From NCBI GenBank assembly GCA_963762075.1, contig CAVXJC010000003.1:248001-312000 (forward strand): a stretch of DNA of 64,000 nucleotides, in the 5' to 3' direction. Both the position numbers and the translations under genes were made by a program. Positions 27,511 through 35,739 of this stretch are shown in pieces. Positions within the stretch are counted from its first letter, which is position 1; every line of letters starts with the position of its first letter. The notes under the pieces are model-generated. The model was not told the origin of the DNA. It did no database searches and saw only the letters and a program-made list of their open reading frames with translations. Source of the stretch: JAOUEA01 sp963762075 (GTDB taxonomy: Bacteria > Actinomycetota > UBA4738 > HRBIN12).

Positions 27511-28155
27511 ATGCCGGAGCTCCAGACCCTCACCGTGTTCGCCGCCGCGGCGTTGCTGTTCGCCATCGTGCCCGGTCCCGCAGTGATCTACATCGTCACG
27601 CGGAGCGTGGATCAGGGGCGCGCAGCCGGCATCGTCTCGGCCCTCGGCATCGCGACGGGAACGTTCGTGCACGTGCCGGCCGCCGCGGTCGGCCTGTCCG
27701 CAGTGCTGGTGTCGTCGTCAACCGCGTTCAGCATCGTGAAGTACATGGGGGCCGCCTACCTCATCTACCTGGGCATCAGGCAGCTCCTCGACCGGGAGGA
27801 ACGCGAACTCCACGAGGAGCCTGCGACACGGTCGCTGAGGCGCATCTATGCTCAAGGTGCCGTGGTCGGCGTGCTGAATCCCAAGACGGCGCTGTTCTTC
27901 CTCGCGTTCTTGCCACAGTTCGTCGACCCGGCCAGAGGCTCGACAGCCGTTCAGCTCGTCGTTCTCGGGGTGCTCCTCGTGTCGATCTCGATGATGAGCG
28001 ACAGTTGTTATGCGCTGCTGACCGGAACGGCCGGCGTTTGGCTTCGCCGGCGTGGTCCGACATTCATGCGGCGTCAACGTCTGGTGAGCGGGGCCATCTA
28101 CGTTTCGCTCGGCGTGTCGGCCGCGGTCGCCGGCTCGCGCTCGGCGACCGAGTGA
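27511..28155 (+). CDS. LysE-family translocator
   Basis: A 214-residue membrane exporter of the LysE/RhtB family. It shows the family motifs FAIVPGPAVIYIV near the N-terminus and GVLNPKTALFFLAFLPQF in the middle, with about six hydrophobic helices. It shares the fold with the gene at 24284 but is not a close copy. It is convergent with the Fur-family gene, 17 bases apart. Confidence 0.88.
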   Translation: MPELQTLTVFAAAALLFAIVPGPAVIYIVTRSVDQGRAAGIVSALGIATGTFVHVPAAAVGLSAVLVSSSTAFSIVKYMGAAYLIYLGIRQLLDREERELHEEPATRSLRRIYAQGAVVGVLNPKTALFFLAFLPQFVDPARGSTAVQLVVLGVLLVSISMMSDSCYALLTGTAGVWLRRRGPTFMRRQRLVSGAIYVSLGVSAAVAGSRSATE

Positions 28156-28172
28156 GGTCGGCGGCGCTCGAG

Positions 28173-28607
28173 TCAGCTCGCCGCGCAGCCTTCGCAGCGT
28201 CCCGTGATCGCGAAGTGGGTCAGGTCGGCCTCGAAGCCGTGGTGGCTCCGGATCAGATCCTGGAGCGCGTGCGCTTCGCCGAGCGACAGGGGATCGTCCT
28301 TCCCGCACCGCCCGCACGTGAGGTGCACGTGCTCGGCTTCCTCGGTCCTGTGGTACTCGGCTCCCGTCTCGAGGTGGGAATGGGAGAGCACTCCGACCTC
28401 CTCGAGCAACGTCAGGGTTCGGTACACGGTCGAGGCGTTCACCCCGGGCATCTCACCCTGCACCCTGCGGGCGATGACCGCGGGGGAGATATGCCCCTGC
28501 GTTCGCATCACTTCAGTGACGATCGCGCGCCGCTGGGGCGTCATGCGAAGCCCCCTCGTGCGCAGTTGGTCCATCACGTCGGCGTAATCGTGGCTGGTCC
28601 GTTCCAC
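28173..28607 (-). CDS. Fur-family metalloregulator
   Basis: Ferric-uptake-regulator family repressor of 144 residues. The DNA-binding part has RMTPQRRAIVTEVM and a recognition helix NASTVYRTLTLLEEVG. Metal-site residues include EHVHL. Two Cys pairs, CGRC and CEGC, form the structural zinc site. Whether it senses zinc, nickel, iron or manganese cannot be told. GTG 28607 is chosen because TACCAT lies seven bases upstream on the minus strand, a leaderless pattern; an internal ATG is possible. It may control the metal transporter at 20.5 kb. Confidence 0.87.
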   Translation of the reverse strand: MERTSHDYADVMDQLRTRGLRMTPQRRAIVTEVMRTQGHISPAVIARRVQGEMPGVNASTVYRTLTLLEEVGVLSHSHLETGAEYHRTEEAEHVHLTCGRCGKDDPLSLGEAHALQDLIRSHHGFEADLTHFAITGRCEGCAAS

Positions 28608-28614
28608 GCGGGCG

Positions 28615-28640
28615 ATGGTAGCAGGGGTTTGCAGGTGCAA
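28615..28640 (-). promoter_or_regulatory. Promoter and palindrome before the Fur-family gene
   Basis: On the minus strand the -10 TACCAT (28620-28615) is preceded by the perfect palindrome TTGCACCTGCAA (28640-28629), which covers the spacer / -35 side. It resembles the TTGCAA half sites before the metal transporter, so self-regulation is likely. A further TTGCAGATGC lies at 28650-28659. Confidence 0.5.
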
Positions 28641-28656
28641 CGGGCACTCTTGCAGA

Positions 28657-28674
28657 TGCCTGTCGTCGCAGGCA
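28657..28674. terminator. Short hairpin after the kinase-like gene
   Basis: TGCCTG and CAGGCA pair with a 6-base loop, four bases past the stop codon of the minus-strand kinase-like gene. There is no T-run, so it is at best a weak terminator. Confidence 0.3.
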
Positions 28675-28678
28675 GGCG

Positions 28679-29575
28679 TCAGCGCGCGGGCGGGGGAAGG
28701 CCAAGAGCCCGGGCAGCCCATGGAAGCGCGGTCGACGCCTGCCGTCGCTGGAGCGGACGGACGTGTGGGGCCTCGGGGATATCTGCGTGGGCGCCTCGCC
28801 ACCCGAAGTTTCCTGCGAGCAGCGAGGCGATCGCGGCGACCTCATCGGTCGTCTCGAGCATCTGTTCGGGAGGCGGTCCTCCCTCCGCGTGCAAGCTCGG
28901 GAGCCATGCCGCGATATCGAACACCGGGTTGCCGACACACGCGAAGTTCCAGTCGATCAACAACGCTCGTCCCTGACGCACGCAGAGATTGTCGCTGCGG
29001 ACGTCGAAGTGCAGGAGGCGGTCGCCGGTGAAGCGCGCCTCGGCCGACGCCGCAGAGAGGGCCTGTAGATGCTGCCCGAGCCAGTCCTCTGAACAGAGCC
29101 CGAGGGCCAGGAACGGGCCGGGGTCGGCAGCGACCTGGGGCCATGCGTCGAGCGCGAATTGGCTGTTGCGAGCATCGGGGAGGTCTGGCGGCGGTTCGCT
29201 CTCGGCAACCTCCTTCAGACACCGCACCACCGCGTCGATCCCCTCCGCAGACCACGGAGGCGGCCACTCGGCATCTGAGAGATCCTCGAGCACCAGCACA
29301 GGGCGGTCTGCGTCATCGCGCCAGCCGAGGAATGCGGGCAGGTACGGGCGCGGCCCTGCGAGCGCGTAGAAGAGGTGCTCGTCACGGATCCACGACGCCG
29401 TGTCATCGGTGTGCGCGATCTTGACGAACCGCGTGGTTCCGTCCGGAAGGGTCGCCACCCATCGCGACGCGGCGGTCTGGCCCCCCCGCATGACGGATCG
29501 CCACGCCACCGGCTCGGCCTTGAGGGCGCGCGTCGCGCGTTCGATGTCGTCGGGACCCGGGCGAAGGGAAGTCAT
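28679..29575 (-). CDS. Aminoglycoside-phosphotransferase-like kinase
   Basis: APH/choline-kinase fold protein of 298 residues. The catalytic loop is HFDVRSDN (Brenner motif HxDxxxxN) and the metal-binding Asp is in LLIDWN. The N-lobe Lys is probably in RFVKIAH. Such proteins phosphorylate small molecules; the sequence gives no ground for calling it an antibiotic-resistance enzyme. TAGGCT on the minus strand at 29589-29584, eight bases upstream, suggests a leaderless transcript divergent from the gene at 29641. Confidence 0.82.
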   Translation of the reverse strand: MTSLRPGPDDIERATRALKAEPVAWRSVMRGGQTAASRWVATLPDGTTRFVKIAHTDDTASWIRDEHLFYALAGPRPYLPAFLGWRDDADRPVLVLEDLSDAEWPPPWSAEGIDAVVRCLKEVAESEPPPDLPDARNSQFALDAWPQVAADPGPFLALGLCSEDWLGQHLQALSAASAEARFTGDRLLHFDVRSDNLCVRQGRALLIDWNFACVGNPVFDIAAWLPSLHAEGGPPPEQMLETTDEVAAIASLLAGNFGWRGAHADIPEAPHVRPLQRRQASTALPWAARALGLPPPAR

Positions 29576-29583
29576 CGACGCCG

Positions 29584-29633
29584 AGCCTACTGCCAGCGTC
29601 GCCAGCCACTCCCGTGCGCTCGGTCGATACCAT
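29584..29633. promoter_or_regulatory. Divergent leaderless promoters
   Basis: Minus-strand -10 TAGGCT at 29584-29589 serves the kinase-like gene (8 bases to ATG 29575). Plus-strand -10 TACCAT at 29628-29633 serves the NmrA-like gene (7 bases to ATG 29641). Confidence 0.5.
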
Positions 29634-29640
29634 CGAGTCC

Positions 29641-30531
29641 ATGACGGTCATGGTCGCAGGCGCCTCGGGCCCTGTCGGGCATGCCCTCATCCCGCTGCTC
29701 GCTCGCAAGGACGAGGTGCGGGCTGCAGTGCGCGATCCTGCAGCGGTCGACGCCCTTCGGGCACTCGGCGCCAAGGTCACTCTCGACAGGCTCGACGACG
29801 CGGCCGCCCTCGCCGAGGTGATGGGAGGCGTGTTCACGCTTGTCCATCTGGTGGGCGGCCCCGATCAGCCTGACGACGAGACATTGTGGGATGCGAACCA
29901 CCGATCGGTGCTCCGAGCGCTCGAGGCAGCCCACACGTCGGGTGTGCGTCGCTTCGTCTTCGTATCGGTTCCTGGTGCGGCACCTGAGGCCTCCTCGGCG
30001 TATCTCCGTGCGAAGGGGCACGCGGAGGAAGCCATCACGACCTCTGGGCTGCAACACGCGGTGATCCGCAGCGCGCCTGTCGTCGGGATCGGATCGGCGT
30101 GGTTCGCGGCGGTCGTTGCCGGCGCGCTCGAGGCGCCACCGGTGATCTGGGGCACAGCCGACCACTCGCTCGCGCCGGTCGCCCTCGGGGACCTCGCTGC
30201 CGCGCTCGCGGTCGCCGACGACATCGACGCCGACCTCGCCGGCACGTGGAGCATCGAAGGACCCGACGCCGTCACTGCAGGCGAGCTGATCGAGATCCTC
30301 TCGGGTACGGGCGAGCCGCTGGTGAGCCTCGAGGGCGAGTCCGCCCGCGCACGGCTGTCGTCGATGTTCGGGCGCGAGGTCTCGCCTCATTTCGTCGACG
30401 CTCTCACCCATCCGTTGCGGTCAGATGCTCCCGACGCCGCCGCGTTCCTGGGGATCGAGCGAACGCCGCTCGTCGATGCCATCAAGACCGCTCTCGCCGC
30501 GGTGGCGACGACGGCTGGCGACGCCGGGTAG
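29641..30531 (+). CDS. NmrA/atypical SDR NAD(P)-binding protein
   Basis: A 296-residue Rossmann-fold protein of the NmrA-like / atypical short-chain dehydrogenase group. The cofactor motif is GASGPVGHALIPLL close to the N-terminus, with Arg in AAVRDP suggesting NADPH. The classical YxxxK dyad is only partly kept (SSAYLRAKGHAEE). Functions in this group range from redox sensing to reduction of lipids or isoflavones; none can be assigned. ATG 29650 is an alternative start. Its TAG stop begins the -10 box of the next gene. Confidence 0.8.
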   Translation: MTVMVAGASGPVGHALIPLLARKDEVRAAVRDPAAVDALRALGAKVTLDRLDDAAALAEVMGGVFTLVHLVGGPDQPDDETLWDANHRSVLRALEAAHTSGVRRFVFVSVPGAAPEASSAYLRAKGHAEEAITTSGLQHAVIRSAPVVGIGSAWFAAVVAGALEAPPVIWGTADHSLAPVALGDLAAALAVADDIDADLAGTWSIEGPDAVTAGELIEILSGTGEPLVSLEGESARARLSSMFGREVSPHFVDALTHPLRSDAPDAAAFLGIERTPLVDAIKTALAAVATTAGDAG

Positions 30532-30534
30532 CAT
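30529..30534 (+). promoter_or_regulatory. -10 element of enoyl-CoA hydratase gene overlapping a stop
   Basis: TAGCAT lies nine bases before the ATG at 30544. Its TAG is the stop codon of the NmrA-like gene. Confidence 0.45.
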
Positions 30535-30543
30535 CGCGACGCG

Positions 30544-31344
30544 ATGGGCGATCTCGTGAGGTTCGCGGTGCACGACGGCGTCGGCGTGATCCGTATCGAT
30601 CGTCCACCGGCGAACGCGATCGATCTCCAGATGGCGATCGAGCTGAATCGAGCGATCGCCGAGGCACGCGAACGGCTCGATGTCGGAGCGATCGTCATCT
30701 GGGGAGGAGACCGGATCTTCGCGGCCGGGGCCGACGTCAAGGCCATGGTCGAGTGGGACCCCGACGAGGTGCGACCGAGTGTGGACGCCCTCGGCGACGC
30801 ATGCGATGGGCTCGAGTCATTACCCAAGGTGGTGATCGCGGCGGTGACCGGGTTCGCGCTCGGGGGAGGGTTGGAGCTGGCGCTCGGGGCAGACTTCCGT
30901 TTCCTGGCCGACAACGCTTCGGTCGGTCAACCGGAGATCAAGATCGGGGTGATCCCGGGCGCAGGGGGCACACAGCGCCTCAGCAGGCTCGTTGGCCCGG
31001 CGCGAACGCGCGACATCATCTACACGGGCCGGATCCTCGAGGCCGACGAGGCGCTGGCGGTGGGGCTGGCGGACCGCGTTCTACCGGTCGCCGATGTGTT
31101 CCCCACCGCGGTCGAGGTGGCTCGGGGTTTCGCCGAGGCTCCGCGCCAGGCGCTTGCGGCGGCGAAGATGGCGATACACGCCGCGACCGCGACCCCTGGC
31201 CCCGCCGGCTTCGCCCTCGAGCGTGAGATGTTCCTCGAGCTGTTCGGCACGGCCGATCAACGTGAAGGCATGCGAGCCTTCCTCGAGAAGCGAGAGCCCC
31301 GCTTCGGCAACTCGCCGTCACACGATGTTCACCATCCGGAATGA
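30544..31344 (+). CDS. Enoyl-CoA hydratase/isomerase
   Basis: Crotonase-family enzyme of 266 residues that should hydrate 2-enoyl-CoA in beta-oxidation. Both catalytic glutamates are present, in GGGLELALGADF and in GQPEIKIGVIPGAGGTQRL. The oxyanion-hole segment is FAAGADVKAM. With both Glu residues kept, a true hydratase is more likely than a specialised isomerase. It could work with the acyl-CoA mutase at 18.8 kb in branched acyl-CoA use, though it is not in the same operon. Confidence 0.9.
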   Translation: MGDLVRFAVHDGVGVIRIDRPPANAIDLQMAIELNRAIAEARERLDVGAIVIWGGDRIFAAGADVKAMVEWDPDEVRPSVDALGDACDGLESLPKVVIAAVTGFALGGGLELALGADFRFLADNASVGQPEIKIGVIPGAGGTQRLSRLVGPARTRDIIYTGRILEADEALAVGLADRVLPVADVFPTAVEVARGFAEAPRQALAAAKMAIHAATATPGPAGFALEREMFLELFGTADQREGMRAFLEKREPRFGNSPSHDVHHPE

Positions 31345-31434
31345 ACCGGTGCCGATCGCTGTTCGAAGAACGTGCAGAGCGGGGCCGCCACTCCCTCCCA
31401 TCCGCCGGTCCCGTCCGAAAGGATGTGAACGAAC

Positions 31435-31635
31435 GTGGCAGAGGAGAGGTACCGGGGCGCATCGGTCCGCTCGCTTCCGCGACCGAACAGGCAGTACGCA
31501 GGCGACCGTGTCTGCGCCGAGCGGGGGTGCGGCACCAAGCTCTCGCGATACAACAAGTGGCAGTACTGCTGGCAGCACGAGCCCGTGCACAGCTACGTCC
31601 CACGAGGAAAGCGCAGGAGTCGCAAGGCGGCCTGA
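31435..31635 (+). CDS. Small CxxxxC...CxxH zinc-binding protein
   Basis: A 66-residue basic protein with a compact putative zinc site: Cys in RVCAERGCGTKLSRYN followed by QYCWQHEP, giving C-x4-C-x12-C-x2-H. Similar short modules occur in many actinobacterial proteins of unknown role. The C-terminus is strongly basic (RGKRRSRKAA), in keeping with nucleic-acid binding, though this is inference. It starts with GTG and is followed by a strong terminator, so it is a separate, expressed small gene rather than noise. Confidence 0.7.
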   Translation: MAEERYRGASVRSLPRPNRQYAGDRVCAERGCGTKLSRYNKWQYCWQHEPVHSYVPRGKRRSRKAA

Positions 31636-31657
31636 TCCTCGTCCACAGTTGATCGCC

Positions 31658-31683
31658 GAGGCCCTCCCGAGCAGGAGGGCCTC
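31658..31683 (+). terminator. Strong terminator hairpin
   Basis: A perfect 10-bp stem (GAGGCCCTCC / GGAGGGCCTC) with a 6-base loop, extendable by one C-G pair, starts 22 bases after the small zinc-protein gene. Only a short T-poor tail follows. This is the clearest intrinsic-terminator-like hairpin in the window. Confidence 0.7.
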
Positions 31684-31874
31684 GATCGTTGCTTCCGGGT
31701 CAGCCGTTCGGCCGCTCACCCCGGGCGGCGGCGTACAGCACGCGAGCCAGAGCCGACACGTCCCGACGTCATGGCTTCGAGGGCAGGGTGGTCGGGCGAG
31801 AAGACTGCCCGATTCAAGGTAGACGCGAGGCCTGCCGATGCTGGGACGGACCGCTCCCCCCGAGCGTGACGCCT

Positions 31875-32054
31875 ATGACCGACGAGATCGCCGAGCCGCC
31901 CGCGATGAGAGAGGGTGACTGCCCGTACTGCGAGCGGAACGTGCTCGTATATGAGCAGCCGCCCCGCTGTCCCCTGTGCGCGTGTCCACTCGACGAGCGC
32001 ACGATGCATCCCTACGTGTTCCCTGGCGATCGAGCCCCGTCGGACCCGGAATAG
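31875..32054 (+). CDS. Small zinc-ribbon protein
   Basis: A 59-residue protein with two CxxC knuckles (CPYC and CPLC, about 17 residues apart), which fits a zinc ribbon. No other domain is present. It has no strong ribosome site and no named family that I recognise, so expression is uncertain. The paired knuckles and protein-like composition argue for a real gene. It is convergent with the pabB-pabC fusion. Confidence 0.55.
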   Translation: MTDEIAEPPAMREGDCPYCERNVLVYEQPPRCPLCACPLDERTMHPYVFPGDRAPSDPE

Positions 32055-32087
32055 TCTGGCGGTTGCGGCGATCCGCCCTGCGGGGGC

Positions 32088-33860
32088 TCAGTCGACCAGA
32101 CGAACCGACCGCCTGCCGCGCACGTCGCTCACCAGCTCGAGCGCATCGACTCGTGCGAGGTCGTCGACGCGGATCGTTCCTTCCTCGAGCCAGCCTTCCT
32201 CGAGGGCGACCTCGCGGCCGACGCCCGGCAGCAGCCCTGCGCCGAGCTCGGGGGTAACCCAACATCCGTCGATCAGCGCGGCGACGTTGGCGATCGTCGA
32301 TTCGGTCAGCTCTCCACGGTCGTTGACGAGGATCACGTCGTCGGCATCCGGGTGGCGCGCGAGGGCCCGGTCGTACACGGTGCGCAGGCTGGTCTTGTGG
32401 AACAGCATCGGGTCGGTAGGGTCGATCGAGTGATCGCGGTCGATCGCAACCCGCACGGGATCGGGCGAGGTGACGAGCGCGGTCGCCCCTGCATCGACGC
32501 GCCCCCGACGATCGAGTGAGAGACGCACCCGGGCGAGGCGATCCGGGAAGCGGTTCGCCGCCTCTCGCAGCGCCTGCGTCACGGCGGCCTCGTCGTACGT
32601 GAAACCGAAGTATCCGGCCGATGCCCGCAGTCGTGCCAGATGTCGGTCGAGGTGATGGAACCCGTCGCTGGGGTCGAATCGAAGGGTCTCGAATAGCTCG
32701 AACCTCGGGCGTCTGGCCGTAAGCACCTGAGCCTTGGCGACGGTCTCGTCGAATTCACCCTGGGCGATCGAGTCCCACGTGATGCCACCTCCCACCCCGT
32801 ACTCGGCGATGCGAGTATCGGAGTCGAGCATCACCGTTCGGATCGGCACGTTGAATCGCGCCGCCGGCATGCCTGACCCCGGCGGAGCGAGGAAGCCGAC
32901 CGCGCCGCAGTACACCCCTCGGGATGAATCCTCGAGTTCGGCGATGATCTCCATCGTGCGCACCTTCGGTGCGCCCGTGACCGAGCCGCACGGGAAGATC
33001 GCCCTGAAGACGTCGACGAGCGCGGCTCCCGGTGTGAGGTCGGCGGACACGGTCGACGTGAGCTGCCACACCGTCTCGTACCGCTCGAGGTCGAACACGT
33101 CGCTCCATGCGACCGAGCCGGTTCGGGCCACCCTGCCAATGTCGTTTCGGAGCATGTCGACGATCATCGCGTTCTCTGCCCGATCCTTCACCGAGCCTCG
33201 GAGACTCGCCGCGATGGCTTCGTCCTCGGCGGGCCATCGTCCTCGGCGCGCTGTGCCCTTCATCGGCTTCGTCATGATGCGGCCGTCCTCGATACGGAAG
33301 AACAGCTCGGGCGAGGCCGACAGCACCCGGTAGCGCCCGAGGTTGAGATACGCGGCGTACGCCCCGCGCTGGGCGTAGCAGAGGTCGCGGTAGAGGCCTC
33401 GCTCGTCGCCTTCCACACGCGAGCGCAGCCGCAGGGTGTGGTTGACCTGATAGGTGTCGCCGGCCGCGATGTGCTCGCGGATCCGCCCGATGGCGTCGTC
33501 GTACGAGGCCCGATCGACCGAGGGGCGCCATCCGCTCGCCGTGGCGTCGACCCGAGCGTCGTGGGGCTCGGGCAGCATCGTGCGTTCTCGCGCCTCGAAC
33601 ATGGCGAACCACGCCAGCGGCATGCGAGCGAAAGCGTCGTCGGCTCCGCGTTCCCGAACCCTGAGCGCCGGGTCGAGACCAGGCGCTGCCTCATACGCGA
33701 CGAATCCGGCGACCCACGAGCCCCGCGCCGCTGCGCCCTCGGCCGCTGCGATCACGCCCGGAACCTCGTCGTGGCGCAGCGCCTCGACGACGCCGACCGG
33801 ACCGACCAGCCGGAACGAGTCCGCGCCCCGCGTCAGGTCGTCGAACCGAGCTTCGATCAC
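32088..33860 (-). CDS. pabBC: PabB-PabC fusion (ADC synthase / ADC lyase)
   Basis: Bifunctional protein of about 590 residues for p-aminobenzoate, hence folate, synthesis. Residues 1-360 are a chorismate-binding enzyme (PabB type: GRWPAEDEAIAASLRGSVKDRAE and IFPCGSVTGAPKVRTMEI). From about residue 375 there is a class IV PLP-fold ADC lyase (ELFETLRFDPSDGFHHLDRH, VNDRGELTESTIAN). The glutaminase PabA is not in the window. The GTG at 33860 is chosen because the conserved part begins there and TATCGT sits seven bases upstream on the minus strand. It is divergent from mnmA. Confidence 0.88.
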   Translation of the reverse strand: MIEARFDDLTRGADSFRLVGPVGVVEALRHDEVPGVIAAAEGAAARGSWVAGFVAYEAAPGLDPALRVRERGADDAFARMPLAWFAMFEARERTMLPEPHDARVDATASGWRPSVDRASYDDAIGRIREHIAAGDTYQVNHTLRLRSRVEGDERGLYRDLCYAQRGAYAAYLNLGRYRVLSASPELFFRIEDGRIMTKPMKGTARRGRWPAEDEAIAASLRGSVKDRAENAMIVDMLRNDIGRVARTGSVAWSDVFDLERYETVWQLTSTVSADLTPGAALVDVFRAIFPCGSVTGAPKVRTMEIIAELEDSSRGVYCGAVGFLAPPGSGMPAARFNVPIRTVMLDSDTRIAEYGVGGGITWDSIAQGEFDETVAKAQVLTARRPRFELFETLRFDPSDGFHHLDRHLARLRASAGYFGFTYDEAAVTQALREAANRFPDRLARVRLSLDRRGRVDAGATALVTSPDPVRVAIDRDHSIDPTDPMLFHKTSLRTVYDRALARHPDADDVILVNDRGELTESTIANVAALIDGCWVTPELGAGLLPGVGREVALEEGWLEEGTIRVDDLARVDALELVSDVRGRRSVRLVD

Positions 33861-33867
33861 GAGCCGA

Positions 33868-33897
33868 ACGATAGACGCGACGGCCCGGAGGTAGCCT
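33868..33897. promoter_or_regulatory. Interleaved divergent promoters of pabBC and mnmA
   Basis: Minus-strand -10 TATCGT (33873-33868) lies seven bases before the pabBC GTG. Plus-strand -10 TAGCCT (33892-33897) lies six bases before the mnmA GTG. At 17-18 base spacing, each gene's -35 would fall on the other's -10. The two start codons are 43 bases apart. Confidence 0.5.
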
Positions 33898-33903
33898 TGT
33901 GTC

Positions 33904-34986
33904 GTGCCTGGGAACGGTTCGGTGCTCGTGGCCATGTCCGGCGGGGTGGACTCGTCGGTCGCAGCGTGCCTGCTGCACGAGCAGGGCTACGAGGTGCTCG
34001 GAGCGCACATGCGCCTCGTGCATCTCGACGACGTCGAGCACGGCTGCTGCGGTCCGGCGGCCCGTGCCGACGCCGAAGAGGTCGCCCGCATCGGTGGCTT
34101 CGCATTCGAGATCACAGAGATGAGCAAGGAATTCGAGCAACGAGTCATCGGTGATTTCGTCGCGGAGCATGAGGCCGGGCGGACCCCCAACCCGTGTGCG
34201 CGATGCAACGGTGAGATCAAGTTCGGAGCGTTCCTGCGTCGGGCCGACGAGCTCGGCATCGACATGGTCGCCACCGGTCATTACGTGCGGAACGAGCCCG
34301 GCGATCGAGGGAACCGCCGCCTCGTGCGGGGAGCCGACCAGGCCAAGGACCAGTCGTACCTGCTGCACATGCTCGGCCAGGCGCAGCTCGCGAGGTCGAT
34401 CTTCCCGGTGGGGCACTTGTCGAAGGCCGAGACCCGGGCACACGCCGAGCGGTTCGGACTTCCTGTTGCGACCAAGCCGGACTCCCAGGACCTCTGCTTC
34501 GCGCCGAGCGGAGACGCCGGCGGGTTCGTGCGATCGCAGGCGCCAGAGCTCGTCCACCCCTCAGGCGACGTCGTCGACGCCGACGGTGGCGTCCTCGGTC
34601 AGCACGACGGTACGTTCGCCTTCACCATCGGTCAGCGGCGAGGTCTCGGCGTCGCCGTCGGGGAGGCCGCGTACGTGCTCGAGGTGGATGCCGCCCGCAA
34701 CCGTGTGGTCGTCGGTCCGGGTGAGCTGCTGTCGCGCCGGGGCCTCGAGGCCGACCGGGTGTCGTGGGTGTCGGGATCGCCTCCGTGTGACACGGCGTTC
34801 GAGGCTGCGGTGCGGGTGCGATATCGGGGCGACGACATCGCCGCGGTGATCGTGCCCACGGGCGGCGATTCGTTCCGCGTCACGTTCCGTTCCAACCAGC
34901 GCGCGATCGCTCCGGGGCAGAGCGTGGTCGTCTACCGAGGTGACGACATGCTCGGCGGCGGCCGCATCGTCTCGTCGTTCCGTTGA
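33904..34986 (+). CDS. mnmA: tRNA 2-thiouridylase MnmA
   Basis: Thiolates the wobble uridine (U34) of Lys, Glu and Gln tRNAs, using sulfur relayed from a cysteine desulfurase. The 360 residues contain the PP-loop SGGVDSS at 12-18, the first catalytic Cys in NPCARCN, the second in DLCFAP, and a C-terminal beta-barrel domain (RVRYRG...VTF). The GTG start fits a leaderless mRNA. It begins the actinobacterial order mnmA ... ligA ... gatCAB. Confidence 0.95.
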   Translation: MPGNGSVLVAMSGGVDSSVAACLLHEQGYEVLGAHMRLVHLDDVEHGCCGPAARADAEEVARIGGFAFEITEMSKEFEQRVIGDFVAEHEAGRTPNPCARCNGEIKFGAFLRRADELGIDMVATGHYVRNEPGDRGNRRLVRGADQAKDQSYLLHMLGQAQLARSIFPVGHLSKAETRAHAERFGLPVATKPDSQDLCFAPSGDAGGFVRSQAPELVHPSGDVVDADGGVLGQHDGTFAFTIGQRRGLGVAVGEAAYVLEVDAARNRVVVGPGELLSRRGLEADRVSWVSGSPPCDTAFEAAVRVRYRGDDIAAVIVPTGGDSFRVTFRSNQRAIAPGQSVVVYRGDDMLGGGRIVSSFR

Positions 34987-35058
34987 GCGGCGCAAGGTCC
35001 GTCGGCGCCGGTCGTTATCATCGGGTCCTCGACCGAGTCCGACCCCTCCGGAGGCTGC

Positions 35059-35739
35059 GTGAAGCTGCTCAGGCGCCGAGCCAAGAGCTTCGAGATCCAG
35101 GTGCAGGACCTCGTGCTGCAGATCTCCGCTCCCGAGGACTACGCGGAGGAGTCTCGAGCTGCCGCGTTGAGCTTCTGGGAACAGCTGCAGTCCTACGGGT
35201 TGCGGTATCCGGCGTTCAGCCAGAGCAAGCGCCCTCTCGATCGGATCACGGCCGATGCTCCCGACATCGTCAAGGAGATGGGCCGCTCTGCCACGAGCGC
35301 CGGCGTGGGGCCGATGTTCACGTTCCGCGGCGCGGTGGTCGACCAGGTGGGGCGCTTCCTCGCTGAACAGCTCAACGAGATCAGCGTGGCCTGCGACGGT
35401 GACTACTTCATCAAGTCGCGCAAGCGCATGAAGCTCGGCGTGAAGCGGCACGGCGGCGAGCCGATCACGGTTGCCCTGAAGCCAGCGCGCTCAGGCGTGG
35501 GCGTGTCGACGACGCTCGCGCGCGGCCGAGGCGGAGGCGGGCCAGACGGGCTCGCGGTCATCGCCGACACGTGCATGCTGGCCGACGCCGCGGCTGCCGG
35601 CGTCCAGGCACTGCTCGGCAAGGCCGGCGGCTTGGCACAGGCCCTGCAATATCTGCGAGAGGTGCCGGGTGTGCACGGAGGGGTGATCGTCACGGGCGTC
35701 GACATCGGCCTGTCCGGAGGCGTGGAGATCGCTGCGTGA
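35059..35739 (+). CDS. UPF0280-family ApbE-like protein
   Basis: A 226-residue protein with the layout of the UPF0280 family, which is distantly related to ApbE flavin transferases: APEDYAEESRAAALSFWEQL near the N-terminus, GVGPMFTFRGAVVDQVGRFL in the middle, and a glycine-rich stretch (GRGGGGPDGLAVIADTCMLADAAA) near the C-terminus. Biochemical function is unknown. A GGAGGC ribosome site precedes the GTG at 35059, and TATCAT at 35016 may be its -10. The stop overlaps the ligA GTG. Confidence 0.72.
   Translation: MKLLRRRAKSFEIQVQDLVLQISAPEDYAEESRAAALSFWEQLQSYGLRYPAFSQSKRPLDRITADAPDIVKEMGRSATSAGVGPMFTFRGAVVDQVGRFLAEQLNEISVACDGDYFIKSRKRMKLGVKRHGGEPITVALKPARSGVGVSTTLARGRGGGGPDGLAVIADTCMLADAAAAGVQALLGKAGGLAQALQYLREVPGVHGGVIVTGVDIGLSGGVEIAA

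Noticed and set aside
28679..29575. Aminoglycoside resistance gene
   Set aside because: Only the general APH fold and catalytic motifs are seen; many such kinases act on metabolites, so a resistance call is not supported.
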